The notes beneath the pieces were generated by a model. The model saw only the letters and a list, made by a program, of their open reading frames with translations, had not been told where the DNA came from and searched no databases. From Clostridiales bacterium (GTDB taxonomy: Bacteria; Bacillota; Clostridia; Christensenellales; JAISNN01): DNA of 57,943 bases. Positions 49,911-57,943 of this stretch are shown here, piece after piece. The translations under genes were made by a program, and so were the position numbers. The DNA lies in contig JAITOU010000040.1 of NCBI GenBank assembly GCA_031289755.1, positions 1 through 57,943 on the forward strand, read 5' to 3'. How positions within the stretch are numbered: the first letter of the stretch is position 1; every line of letters starts with the position of its first letter.

Positions 49911-50366
49911 TTAATAAAATGACGACACCAACGACAACAATGCGCTAAAAGCAAACCAATAGATTGTGAAAAATATTGAAAGTCCGAGTCCGATACCGCC
50001 TGTAATTATGCCGGCCAACGCATTATAATAGAAGTAGTGACTTCCATTGAGTACTTTCCGTGCCTGTATTCCGTTCGATATAGCAAGCGAGCCTAAAATA
50101 ATACCCGGCACACCCGCAAGCCAGCACAAAACAAGACTGAGTATACCAAGTACCAAGGATGCCCTTGATTTCGATTCTGCACCGGCAATTTCCGTTGGCG
50201 ATAAAGACGAAAAGACCTGATTTTCAACATACGGTTGCTGATAATCATTATTCGCATTTGTTTCGGTTGAAGACTGATTTTGCTGCTGCGGCTCAATTTT
50301 TTCACCGCACGAGCCGCAATAGACGCTGCCGTTAAAATATTCGCTTCCGCATTTTGGACAAAACAT
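49911..50366 (-). CDS. zinc-ribbon membrane protein (DUF4190 type)
   Basis: The 151-residue protein has an N-terminal zinc ribbon MFCPKCGSEYFNGSVYCGSCG (CPxC...CGxC), a Gln/Asn-rich linker and two membrane segments. The first, ASLVLGILSLVLCWLAGVPGIILGSLAI, is the DUF4190 signature. Function unknown; common in Bacillota. It is 40 bp after the preceding zinc-ribbon gene in the operon. Confidence 0.85.
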   Translation of the reverse strand: MFCPKCGSEYFNGSVYCGSCGEKIEPQQQNQSSTETNANNDYQQPYVENQVFSSLSPTEIAGAESKSRASLVLGILSLVLCWLAGVPGIILGSLAISNGIQARKVLNGSHYFYYNALAGIITGGIGLGLSIFFTIYWFAFSALLSLVSSFY

Positions 50367-50406
50367 ATTATTTACCTCCGTTTTTTATTATTTTTACTAT
50401 TTACCG

Positions 50407-50916
50407 CTATCGGTCGTTGCGCATAAGACTCATAAGTATATTGTAGTCGGCATGAAGCGCGTTCTTGTCGGGATACTGAAACCATATATTACCCGCGCCT
50501 TCTATGTCTATTTCGAGTCTTTTCCACCAATCGTTAGCATAAGTTTTTTTCATGCGATAGATTGGCACAACCGGATTTCCTTCCGAATGAAATTGCATGA
50601 CCATGTTTTTTGTTATCTCTTGAAGCGCCGCGAATAATTTATTGTAATCGCCAAGCTTCTCTTTTGGATTTAAGTAGAGAAACGTTTTCTCACCCCATAC
50701 CCCGTCCATTTCCACGACGATTCCCGTGTTTTTCACCTTGAACATTGCTATGTTCGCAAGAAAAAGCGTAGCTGTCGGCATAGAATGCAATTCAATACAA
50801 AGCCGGTTATTGCTTTGCTGCCCTTGAGCTGTCTCTTGCGTTCCGATTTTTGTGCCGCAAAAGCCGCAAAAAACAACATCGTCCTGATTTTGTTTGCCGC
50901 ATTGATAACAAAACAT
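50407..50916 (-). CDS. zinc-ribbon protein with unknown C-terminal domain
   Basis: The 169-residue protein starts with a zinc ribbon MFCYQCGKQNQDDVVFCGFCG and has a soluble domain of about 130 residues (LFLANIAMFKVKNTGIVVEMDGVWG...WWKRLEIDIEGAGNIWFQYPD). The latter part looks like a PH-like or lipid/membrane-surface domain but I cannot assign it. It begins one base after the hydrolase stop codon, so it belongs to the operon. Confidence 0.75.
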   Translation of the reverse strand: MFCYQCGKQNQDDVVFCGFCGTKIGTQETAQGQQSNNRLCIELHSMPTATLFLANIAMFKVKNTGIVVEMDGVWGEKTFLYLNPKEKLGDYNKLFAALQEITKNMVMQFHSEGNPVVPIYRMKKTYANDWWKRLEIDIEGAGNIWFQYPDKNALHADYNILMSLMRNDR

Positions 50917-50917
50917 A

Positions 50918-51922
50918 TTAATCGACCTCCGATTGTATTAAAGCTTTATCGGACAAGAATTTTTCAATAACTTTATCGTATTCCGCCGCTTGGACCGACC
51001 TGACATGAGAGTGCCTGCCTTCCGGAAAAAAACAAAGCTCTTTGTCCTTGGACGCACAGGCTTCAAAAAGCTCCCTGCTTTTCGGTTCGATACAAAACAT
51101 ATCCTTGACGCTCCAAATGAATAAAATCGGTATGTCTATATCCTTCATGTATTTCATAGGAGTTTCGCTAAAAAGCCTGACCTTTGCGAGCAGGAACGCA
51201 AGCAAAAAAACCAAATGCAAGACCGGAAATATCGGACCCTTATATTTTTTGAAATTGTACTTGAAGATTTCGTAAGGGCTTTTAAACAATCCGTCGGTCA
51301 CTATTTTTTTTATTAAAGGCAGCCCTTGTTGTTTTAGCTTTAAATAAGCATAAATTGCCGCCGCGCCGCCGATACAAACCCCGTGAACGGTAAAATCATC
51401 TATACGGTATCTCTCTTTTATAAGCTTAATCCATAAGACCAAATCGTCGCTTTCCTTTATGCCCATCGTTGAATATTTTCCGTCGCTAAAACCGTTAGCC
51501 CTAAAATCTACAACCAAAATATTGTAGCCGTTTTTTGCATAAACGTCGGCAAAATAGTAGGAGTAAAGCAACGACTCGCTTCTTCCTTGCAGGATAACGG
51601 CGCATTTATCAAAGCCGAAATTTATATATTCGCCGTATTGATTTAAGCCGTCGTTGACTATATGAAGCTGCTCCGTTATATCTTTAAACTGCTCCGCCCA
51701 TGTCACCCCTTCGGCAAACATACGCATCTGCGATTCGTCTTTTTTATCGGTGCATTCCCTTGTTCTTTTCTTTTTGGGGCTGCGGTACATTGTATGACAA
51801 AAAATCGTTACGACAAGAGCCGGAAATATCGATATAATTCCTATGGCAAGAAAAGCCGCGACCCAAACTACGGCTATTTCCCAAGGCTCGTTTATCGATA
51901 CGGCAAATATATTCGCACTCAT
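50918..51922 (-). CDS. membrane-anchored alpha/beta hydrolase with cysteine nucleophile elbow
   Basis: The 334-residue protein has an N-terminal membrane segment (residues about 14-42) and an alpha/beta-hydrolase core. CAVILQGRSES is the first strand and turn, YNILVVDFRANGFSDG follows, and the nucleophile elbow VHGVCIGGAAAIYA places Cys183 where serine is usual. IPILFIWSVKDMF gives the acidic residue and FPEGRHSHV the histidine. Cysteine at this place is known in dienelactone hydrolases and in BAAT-type acyltransferases. In a fatty-acid operon an acyl-transfer or thioester-hydrolase role is possible. It overlaps the DegV gene by four bases. Confidence 0.85.
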   Translation of the reverse strand: MSANIFAVSINEPWEIAVVWVAAFLAIGIISIFPALVVTIFCHTMYRSPKKKRTRECTDKKDESQMRMFAEGVTWAEQFKDITEQLHIVNDGLNQYGEYINFGFDKCAVILQGRSESLLYSYYFADVYAKNGYNILVVDFRANGFSDGKYSTMGIKESDDLVLWIKLIKERYRIDDFTVHGVCIGGAAAIYAYLKLKQQGLPLIKKIVTDGLFKSPYEIFKYNFKKYKGPIFPVLHLVFLLAFLLAKVRLFSETPMKYMKDIDIPILFIWSVKDMFCIEPKSRELFEACASKDKELCFFPEGRHSHVRSVQAAEYDKVIEKFLSDKALIQSEVD

Positions 51923-52857
51923 AGTTTATTTGCTATAATGTCGTTAAGTATTTCTTTTTCGCGGCTCAAATCAGTTATTTCCGCTCCCAAATAATACGCG
52001 GCAAAAAGTCCCGGACCTATGTTTATTCCGCTCATCGGTTGTATACTTGCCACAATAACTTCCTTTGGTTTTATCCTTTCTCTAATCAAGGACGCTAAGA
52101 TGTCCGCTTGCTCCTTTCGCGCCGAATGAGCAACGAAAACAATTTGCTCGCTTGGGGATACGATGGTTTTTTTCACATATTCTACCGTCGCTTTGTAAGC
52201 TTTTTTGTAGCCGCTGACTTTCGCAATCGGCGTAACCATTCCGTCGGCGTCAAAATCGCCCATGGATTTCACACCGGCGACAGTCCCAAAAAACGCCTTT
52301 GCGTGTGAAATTCTGCCCTTCGACGCAACCCAAAACAAATCGTCAACCGAGCCCATCTGGTGAATGGTTTTTTTGATTTTATCCAGCATTTCGGCATTTT
52401 GCTCCAACGAGCGGCCTTCGGCGCGGAGCTGAGCCGCTTTGACTGCCAAAAGTCCGATAGGTATGGAATATTTCATAGAATCCACAGCGCATATTTTACG
52501 TTCCGGGTATTTTTCGAGTGCAATCTTTTTTGCCGCAAGCATGAGATTGTAGGAGACGCTAAGCGTGCTTGACATACTTATCGCCAAAACGTCCTGTCCG
52601 TTGAGCAAAAACGTTTCATAATATGAAACTATTTCCTCGACGCTTGACGGCGAAGTTTTGTATTTGTCCTTGTTTTTCTTTAACGATGCGTAAAACACTT
52701 CAAGCTCGGCGTCCGTCAATTCATTTGTTGCCGGAGAGTCGGTCGATTCCGGGGTAGTTAGGTGTCCTTTCAGACAGCCTTCAATCTCAAAACGGGTTCT
52801 TAGCGCCGATGAAAAATCACACGACGCATCTAGTATAATGGCATAACTGTTTTTCAT
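51919..52857 (-). CDS. DegV/FakB fatty-acid-binding protein
   Basis: The 312-residue protein has the DegV plan: the N-terminal strand YAIILDASCDFS, then KTSPSSVEEIVSYYETFL, VLAISMSSTLSVSYNLMLAAK and ICAVDSMKYSIPIGLLAVKAA. The C-terminal half has GPGLFAAYYLG, near a conserved lipid-pocket region. FakB proteins present a bound fatty acid to the kinase FakA, forming acyl phosphate from exogenous fatty acids. A FakA-like gene is three genes upstream in the same operon. The gene follows the acyltransferase gene by 12 bp. Confidence 0.9.
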   Translation of the reverse strand: MKNSYAIILDASCDFSSALRTRFEIEGCLKGHLTTPESTDSPATNELTDAELEVFYASLKKNKDKYKTSPSSVEEIVSYYETFLLNGQDVLAISMSSTLSVSYNLMLAAKKIALEKYPERKICAVDSMKYSIPIGLLAVKAAQLRAEGRSLEQNAEMLDKIKKTIHQMGSVDDLFWVASKGRISHAKAFFGTVAGVKSMGDFDADGMVTPIAKVSGYKKAYKATVEYVKKTIVSPSEQIVFVAHSARKEQADILASLIRERIKPKEVIVASIQPMSGINIGPGLFAAYYLGAEITDLSREKEILNDIIANKL

Positions 52858-52869
52858 TATTATTACTCC

Positions 52870-53847
52870 TTATATTTTTAATGTCATTCTATTTGCAAAA
52901 TCCAGACAATTATTATTATCGATACTATATCCGCCGTGTCCTAAACAAGACTTCGCGTATCTTTCGATATCGCATGGATTTCTTTTAAATCTTCTTTCGC
53001 TTCTCTTTAAGACGCGAACCTCGGGAATTTTAGAGCCGCAAAACTCTTTCAACGGCACTGAATTGACCGACACGTTTTCGCCGACTATATTTACGGCATG
53101 ACCGAATTGGATAACCTCGCCGGCGTTTAAGTATACGCCGTAATGGTGATGCGAGCCGACAAAAACACGAATGACATCGCCGGTGTTCGGTGCGTTAAAT
53201 TCAAATTTATTAGAGAACCTTTCGGACTTTTTCCTTTTTAATTTATAAAAAAGCGTTAAAAATTTACCGTTTATTTCATCGTTTATTTCATTTAGCTTAT
53301 CCAAGCTAAGCTCCGCGCCGGAATAAACCGATAAATCTATGCTGTTGCCGACCATTAAATGCACTCTCTTAAAAAGCCCGTAGTTAAAATCGTTGACAAT
53401 CGGAACGATTTTTGCTCCGGTTTTAACCGCAAGCATAATATATCCCGGAGCAAATTTTGACGGCTCATATGTAAACTTGTAATCGCCTTCGGGAAAAATC
53501 ATAATAGCTTTGCCTTTTGCGGTTACTCTCTTGCTTTTTTCAATAAAATCCATATTATGCGCGTCTTTATCGACAAAAATTCCGCCTAAGCTTCTCATCA
53601 CACGCTTAAATATTTTTAACCGACCCTTGTAATAATCTGCGGCTATAAAATACAATCTCTTAAAAAAGAATCTAATGATAATGACGATTCCGTCCAAAAA
53701 GGAACGATGATTTGTAATGATTAACGCGCCGCCTTTAATGCGTTTATTTTGCTTGTTACCGTCCTCGTAATATGTTTTTGTCTTGAACCAAAACGGTTGA
53801 AGGAGCAATCCTACCGCGAGTCCGAAGCAGTATAAGATTATGCCCAT
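52870..53847 (-). CDS. PlsC-type acyltransferase fused to an LRAT/NlpC-like domain
   Basis: From the ATG at 53847 (AAGGAGG four bases upstream) the protein has 325 residues. Residues 1-210 are a lysophosphatidate-type acyltransferase: a membrane segment, NHRSFLD (HX4D, His47/Asp52), GGIFVDKD, and IMIFPEGDYKF. From about residue 215 an LRAT-type permuted papain fold follows: TGDVIRVFVGSHHHYGVYLNAG (His near 235), VIQFGHA, and NNNCLDFANRM (Cys314). LRAT-like enzymes form thioester acyl intermediates from phospholipids. The fusion puts two acyl-transfer activities in one chain. It overlaps the ligase-ACP gene by ten bases. Confidence 0.85.
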   Translation of the reverse strand: MGIILYCFGLAVGLLLQPFWFKTKTYYEDGNKQNKRIKGGALIITNHRSFLDGIVIIIRFFFKRLYFIAADYYKGRLKIFKRVMRSLGGIFVDKDAHNMDFIEKSKRVTAKGKAIMIFPEGDYKFTYEPSKFAPGYIMLAVKTGAKIVPIVNDFNYGLFKRVHLMVGNSIDLSVYSGAELSLDKLNEINDEINGKFLTLFYKLKRKKSERFSNKFEFNAPNTGDVIRVFVGSHHHYGVYLNAGEVIQFGHAVNIVGENVSVNSVPLKEFCGSKIPEVRVLKRSERRFKRNPCDIERYAKSCLGHGGYSIDNNNCLDFANRMTLKI

Positions 53848-55754
53848 ATCGCCTCCTTGATGCACTTATAAAAGCATTCGGGGGTGCGTAAATCCGTGTT
53901 TTTTTCAAGGTTGATATGAATGTTAAATATACTTTCAAGCTCGCATATCAGCGAGAAGTAGCCCAGACTGTCACCGCCCAAATCCGTAAAGAAGTTTGAC
54001 GTCGCCAGAATCTCCGTGCCGGTACTCGCCGCGTGCTTGAACGCATCCTTTATCAGAGTCATCGTCGTGTCGTCCGTCGAGCTGTTTTGCTCTTTGTCTG
54101 CACCGTTCATTTTTTTGCAGTCGAGCAAAACGATTTCGCCGTCGGCTATTCTTTTGCGCAGCAGCGCGCGCGAAACCTTGATAGCGTCGGGGCTTGCAAT
54201 GGGTCGGTAGGTTACAAAAATGCCGCTTACGATATGACCGTAGGTAATTTTTGCCAACGCATTTTTTACACGCTCGATTTCATCGGCAATTATTGCGGTC
54301 GGCAGCTTTTCGTCGTACTCTAAAACGACTGAAAGCTTGCCGTCTAATTCCAAAACGCAAAATCTGTTTGCTTTTTTGACTTCCAATTCGTTTTGAAGGG
54401 TATCGGGACTGATATTTTCGCCGTTCTGACCGATAAACAGGTCGCTCTTTCGCCCGTCAATAAAAATCCCGCCGTCTATTCTTTTTACTAAATCGTTTGT
54501 TTTTATGCTGTTAAAACCGCTTTCTTCGCCTTCCGCCCAAATAATCCGTTTGCAGAGCGAATTACCGGCTACTATCAGCGTTTCGTCCGAGTCGTATGTG
54601 TAGCTAATATTTTTGAAGGGTTTTCCGATTGAGCCGTCGGTTCTTTTGCTTATTTTCTTTGCAAAATTCCCTCCCGTAACCGCCGTTTCCGTCGTGCCGT
54701 AACCGTTAAAAAGCGGATAGCCGATAGCGTTGATAATTTTTAAGGCATCGCCGTCAATGAATGCGCCGCCCGAAACCATAAATCTCGGAGACATTCCGAA
54801 CGATGCGGCAAGCACATCCTTAAAAAGTCTTTTTGAAACGGCAACGCCCAGCGAAGGAAAAATATTTTGCAAAACAAAAGCAAGCTTTATTCCGCGCTGA
54901 AATTTCTTCTTGCGCTTTTCGTTTTCTTGCGAAACGCCTTGCTTTATGCCTTTATATAATTGATGAAACAGTATCGGCGGCGCAAAAATATGCGTCACCT
55001 TATGCCTGTTTACCGTTCCCCTTATCGTATCGGGCGAATTGTCCTTTAAAAAAACCACCGTACGTCCGAAAAAAGCAAACCAAAAATAGCTTGCTATTAT
55101 TCCGAAAACATGAAAAAGCGGCAGAATCATAGCGACCTTTATTCTCTTTTGGTAATCGTTCATCAGGCAAGCGTTGGTTTTTATTATATCCTTTGTATTC
55201 AAAAGTTGATTTACGACGGTTTCTCCGTCAAACACGCATATCTTTGCATCGAGACCGGTCAGCGACGATGAAATGGCAAATTCGTTTTGCCAAAGCGCGT
55301 CTGTGATTTGCGGACATTTTTTGTCGAAGGTATCGACGTTTACGACGGTAAAACCGACATAATCGGCGGCGTTAGTTATCACAAGCTTGATATCGAGCCT
55401 TTTAACGAGCGATAATTTAAGCTTCGCGGGATAGAACGAATTAATTAAATACGGCTTGTTTCCGCTCATTAAGACCCCCCAAAACGCCATTAAATAGCTT
55501 GGCGAATTGGCAAGGTCGATACCGATATATTCATTAGCCGCATGGGGATACGTACTCCTTATATATGCGGCAAACGCCCTTATATCCAAATCCTGCCGCT
55601 CATACGTTACCGCTTCAAGCTCAAAATCGACGAGCCTTTCATACGCGATAAGGTCGCGGTGCGACAGCATCACGTTATATATGTCCTTAAAGGTTTTGTC
55701 GGTTTTTGTTATGGCATCAAGGTCTTTTCCGACGATTTTTTTATAGTTGCTCAT
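53838..55754 (-). CDS. AMP-dependent acyl ligase fused to a C-terminal acyl carrier protein
   Basis: The 638-residue protein has an ANL-superfamily adenylation domain: PLFNGYGTTETAVTGG (A5), GGIFIDGRKSDLFIGQNGENISP (A7-A8) and the C-terminal lysine region SPDAIKVSRALLRKRI (A10). The usual glycine-rich P-loop (SGTTGxPK) is replaced by SSSLTGLDAK. At the C-terminus (about 560-638) is an ACP domain with NFFTDLGGDSLGYFSL, Ser596 being the phosphopantetheine site. The enzyme would activate a fatty or other carboxylic acid and load it on its own carrier. It stands between FakA-like and PlsC-LRAT genes with spacings of 12 and -10 bp. Confidence 0.88.
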   Translation of the reverse strand: MSNYKKIVGKDLDAITKTDKTFKDIYNVMLSHRDLIAYERLVDFELEAVTYERQDLDIRAFAAYIRSTYPHAANEYIGIDLANSPSYLMAFWGVLMSGNKPYLINSFYPAKLKLSLVKRLDIKLVITNAADYVGFTVVNVDTFDKKCPQITDALWQNEFAISSSLTGLDAKICVFDGETVVNQLLNTKDIIKTNACLMNDYQKRIKVAMILPLFHVFGIIASYFWFAFFGRTVVFLKDNSPDTIRGTVNRHKVTHIFAPPILFHQLYKGIKQGVSQENEKRKKKFQRGIKLAFVLQNIFPSLGVAVSKRLFKDVLAASFGMSPRFMVSGGAFIDGDALKIINAIGYPLFNGYGTTETAVTGGNFAKKISKRTDGSIGKPFKNISYTYDSDETLIVAGNSLCKRIIWAEGEESGFNSIKTNDLVKRIDGGIFIDGRKSDLFIGQNGENISPDTLQNELEVKKANRFCVLELDGKLSVVLEYDEKLPTAIIADEIERVKNALAKITYGHIVSGIFVTYRPIASPDAIKVSRALLRKRIADGEIVLLDCKKMNGADKEQNSSTDDTTMTLIKDAFKHAASTGTEILATSNFFTDLGGDSLGYFSLICELESIFNIHINLEKNTDLRTPECFYKCIKEAIWA

Positions 55755-55766
55755 AAAACTTCCCCA

Positions 55767-57341
55767 TTAAAACGCACCTATAATAAAACTGTAATCGCAT
55801 TGCCTGCCGTCAAAAAAAGAAAATTCCACATCGTTATTTTTTTCCAAGTGGACGCGAAGAGCTTCGGCATCGCTCGGGTCGCAATTTTTTCCTTCAAAAA
55901 CAACGACGGTTGAATACGGCTCTAACGCCTTTAAGCCGACCGCCGATTCTAACAGCTGTGCAAAATTGTTCGTGCTTATACTTTTGCCGCCGGAATTGCC
56001 GGAGTATTGCATATGATTGTTAGCGACCGTTGCCTTAATATTTATCTCTAAAAGCTTTCGTTCTTTAAGACGTTCAAGCGATTTAACGATATTCTTGAAG
56101 CCCTCCGAAAAAATCAACAACGAAAGCATAAAAAACGTTTTGACTATACTTTCCGACTCCGCGATGTAAAGATTTTTAAGATTTGAATTCCACTGAATAC
56201 TTTTGAGCTTTTTATATATTTCTTTATCGGTCGCAAAGAGTATAAGGTTTTCTTTAAAAAATTCGGCAAGCAGCTTCTTTAAGCCTTGTTCGCTCGGGTC
56301 ATGACCGAACGGAATGCAAAAAGCAACGTCCGCGCCCGTATCCTCTAAGATTTTCGCAGTACTTTCGGCGTATGTAAACGCGACGACGGCAAATCCGTTA
56401 TGCTTTCGCTTTTTTAGTTTTGCAAATTCTTGCGTATCGAAATTATCGTCAATCTTTGTCGTGACCATATCGCCGTATTTAGCAAACTCGTGCAATATAT
56501 CCTGAGGCTCGTTTGTATGTATATGCACCTTCAAAATGCTTTCTTCCGCCGCGATAACGATAGAATCTCCCCTATTTGCAAGCAAAGGAACAAAGTACTC
56601 CTTAGCTTCGGGCTTACGCATCGTCAAAACAAATTCGGTGCAATAGCGAAAAAACGAAACGGCTTTAATAAGGTCTTCGCCGCGATTTGGAAAGGACTCG
56701 TTTTGTTCGCAATCGAAATACTGCGAATCGTTGTAAAGCACCCTTTTCATTCCGTCAAAAATCAGATAAAGTCCAACCGCACCGCTATCCAAAACACTGT
56801 TATCGTTAAGAATGCCCATTTGCCGCCTTGTTTCGAGCATACAAGTATACATTTCTTCAACCAAAATATCAAAAAACTCTTTTACGGAGGTTTCGAGACC
56901 GATTCTCGGCAGAACCATTTTTATTCCTTCGCGCATTATCGTGAGTATAGTACCCTCGACGGGATGAAGCACAGCCTTATAGGCTACCTGAAAGCCGTTC
57001 TGTAAGGCGGAGCATAGCTCCGCGACCGAAACGGTATTTTTTCCTTTTGTATATTCGTAAACACCTAAAAAATATTGAGACAAAATAAACCCGGAATTTC
57101 CACGCGAGCCGATTAGCATACCCTTTACAAACGACGAAAGGGTGTCGGAAAAGGAAATTTCGGCGCTAAGAGCGACGCTGCCGCTTCCGAGCGTCTTTTT
57201 CATGTTTGTACCCGTATCGTCGTCGGAAACAGGAAAAATATTTATCCTGTTCAAATAGTCCGCATTGTAAGAAAGATTGGCGAAGCCTCCGTTCAGCATT
57301 TCGCGCAACAGGTCGCCGTCTATCATATTCTCGCACGTCAT
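55767..57341 (-). CDS. FakA/YloV-like DAK2 domain fatty-acid kinase
   Basis: The 524-residue protein has an N-terminal DhaL/DAK2 domain with NIFPVSDDDTGTNMKKTL (residues about 34-51), the Mg-ATP aspartates, where most relatives have PDGDTGTN. GMLIGSRGNSGFILSQ and SVLDSGAVGLYLIFDGM follow. The middle (DUF1949/EDD-like, KVHIHTNEPQDIL) and the C-terminal DegV-like region complete the FakA layout. It would phosphorylate fatty acids bound to the FakB protein encoded downstream. Its ATG overlaps the TGA of the glycosyltransferase gene (ATGA). Confidence 0.88.
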   Translation of the reverse strand: MTCENMIDGDLLREMLNGGFANLSYNADYLNRINIFPVSDDDTGTNMKKTLGSGSVALSAEISFSDTLSSFVKGMLIGSRGNSGFILSQYFLGVYEYTKGKNTVSVAELCSALQNGFQVAYKAVLHPVEGTILTIMREGIKMVLPRIGLETSVKEFFDILVEEMYTCMLETRRQMGILNDNSVLDSGAVGLYLIFDGMKRVLYNDSQYFDCEQNESFPNRGEDLIKAVSFFRYCTEFVLTMRKPEAKEYFVPLLANRGDSIVIAAEESILKVHIHTNEPQDILHEFAKYGDMVTTKIDDNFDTQEFAKLKKRKHNGFAVVAFTYAESTAKILEDTGADVAFCIPFGHDPSEQGLKKLLAEFFKENLILFATDKEIYKKLKSIQWNSNLKNLYIAESESIVKTFFMLSLLIFSEGFKNIVKSLERLKERKLLEINIKATVANNHMQYSGNSGGKSISTNNFAQLLESAVGLKALEPYSTVVVFEGKNCDPSDAEALRVHLEKNNDVEFSFFDGRQCDYSFIIGAF

Positions 57342-57943
57342 TTGGAGTTCTCTCTCCTTTTATATTCTCTATCGAGTTTTTTCAGCATATTTATCCTTGC
57401 AATCCTTTCAAAGCAGGCAAAAATGCGTTTTCCCAATATAAGATATGCACCCTTTGCAATTTTGCGACCTACTCTCTCTCCGAAGGAATGCCACGTCGAC
57501 GAGTAATGGTGTATTGCCATAGTATTTTCGGTAATAGTAGTTTTGCGAGTAATGTAGTTTTGGGGAAAGAACCAGTCGTTGGAAAGAAGCCGGACATTGT
57601 CCCCGATTTTTGCAGTTTTCCCGTCCAGCTTGATATTATAAAGCCTTTTAATCGATGCGCTGAATTGAAGTACGCACAACATATTCGCATCCGAATTAGA
57701 CTTATCGCACGGCGTAAGATACCGCTCGTATACTTCGCGCATTATTCTATGCCCTTTTTTTGCGCCCAAAATAGCGCAGCCAAACCAAAAATCCGTTTCA
57801 TAACCGATAAAAAAATCGTTTTCCGCAACAAGCTCGTCCAACCCTTTAAGCAATTCAACGTCGGTGTCCAAGTAGACGCCGCCGTAATTTAAGAGAATGT
57901 AGCTTCGCATAACGTCGGCGGCAAGCGGATAGTTTTTTTGTTC
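57338..57943 (-). CDS. GT32-like glycosyltransferase (5' end outside window)
   Basis: The frame is open to the right edge; 201 residues are visible. ADVMRSYILLNYGGVYLDTDVE is the DXD-containing core of the OCH1/GT32 'glycosyltransferase sugar-binding region with DXD motif' family, followed by GYETDFWFGCAILGAKKGHRIM. NTMAIHHYSSTWH is the usual C-terminal His/Trp signature. It transfers a sugar to a surface polysaccharide or lipid acceptor. It is the first visible gene of the operon and overlaps the FakA-like gene by four bases, so the promoter lies outside the window. Confidence 0.88.
   Translation of the reverse strand, partial: EQKNYPLAADVMRSYILLNYGGVYLDTDVELLKGLDELVAENDFFIGYETDFWFGCAILGAKKGHRIMREVYERYLTPCDKSNSDANMLCVLQFSASIKRLYNIKLDGKTAKIGDNVRLLSNDWFFPQNYITRKTTITENTMAIHHYSSTWHSFGERVGRKIAKGAYLILGKRIFACFERIARINMLKKLDREYKRRENSK

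Overview
This window looks like a chromosomal contig from an uncultured, low-to-mid GC member of the Bacillota (class Clostridia; a gut lineage such as Christensenellales is plausible but not proven). The basis is: a host rpsB-tsf-pyrH block with Gram-positive sigma-70 promoters and AGGAGG-type ribosome binding sites, type III pantothenate kinase, YitT/DegV/DAK2 families, several lipoproteins with lipoboxes, BspA-like leucine-rich surface lipoproteins and a very large InlB-like repeat protein. No tRNA, rRNA or CRISPR array was recognised.

Layout. 1-5911: BspA/InlB lipoproteins flanking a coaX-hom-methyltransferase operon on the minus strand, plus a decayed gene fragment. 6148-12533: plus-strand metabolic genes (GPH-type transporter, esterase, AAA/DUF4143 protein, HAD phosphatase, GrpB, flavin-binding-like protein). 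12658-22996: Nudix hydrolase, a 2239-residue repeat surface protein, greA, and a lipoprotein with its own strong promoter. 23149-25411: a three-gene restriction-modification island. 25495-29780: HAD phosphatase, YitT, pyrH, tsf and rpsB. 29970-32086: a scarred region with a truncated IS30, a pseudogenised AlbA-type gene and a transglutaminase-like gene.

32198-43768 is an integrated filamentous (inovirus-like) prophage bounded by a perfect 25-bp direct repeat. It carries a zinc-ribbon protein, an XRE regulator, a candidate ssDNA-binding protein, small membrane and adsorption-like proteins, an independently promoted lipoprotein, a collagen-like fibre protein flanked by two related coiled-coil membrane proteins, a Zot/pI-type ATPase, a type I toxin-antitoxin-like RNA locus, a small basic regulator, an HUH (rolling-circle) Rep and a DDE recombinase. 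It has several strong hairpins that could be replication or packaging signals.

43983-57943, all minus strand: an ATPase/DUF234 protein, a creatininase-family protein and a membrane-anchored endonuclease I, followed upstream by a tightly packed ten-gene operon. In transcription order the operon encodes a GT32-like transferase, FakA-like kinase, acyl-AMP ligase fused to an acyl carrier protein, a PlsC acyltransferase fused to an LRAT/NlpC-like domain, a DegV/FakB fatty-acid binder, an alpha/beta hydrolase with a cysteine nucleophile elbow, two zinc-ribbon proteins, an MGDG-synthase-like glycosyltransferase and a GT2 glycosyltransferase. I infer a lipid or glycolipid assembly pathway that I cannot match to a described one.

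The most notable items are the inovirus (collagen fibre, RNA locus, DDE integrase with unusually long flanking repeats) and the lipid operon.
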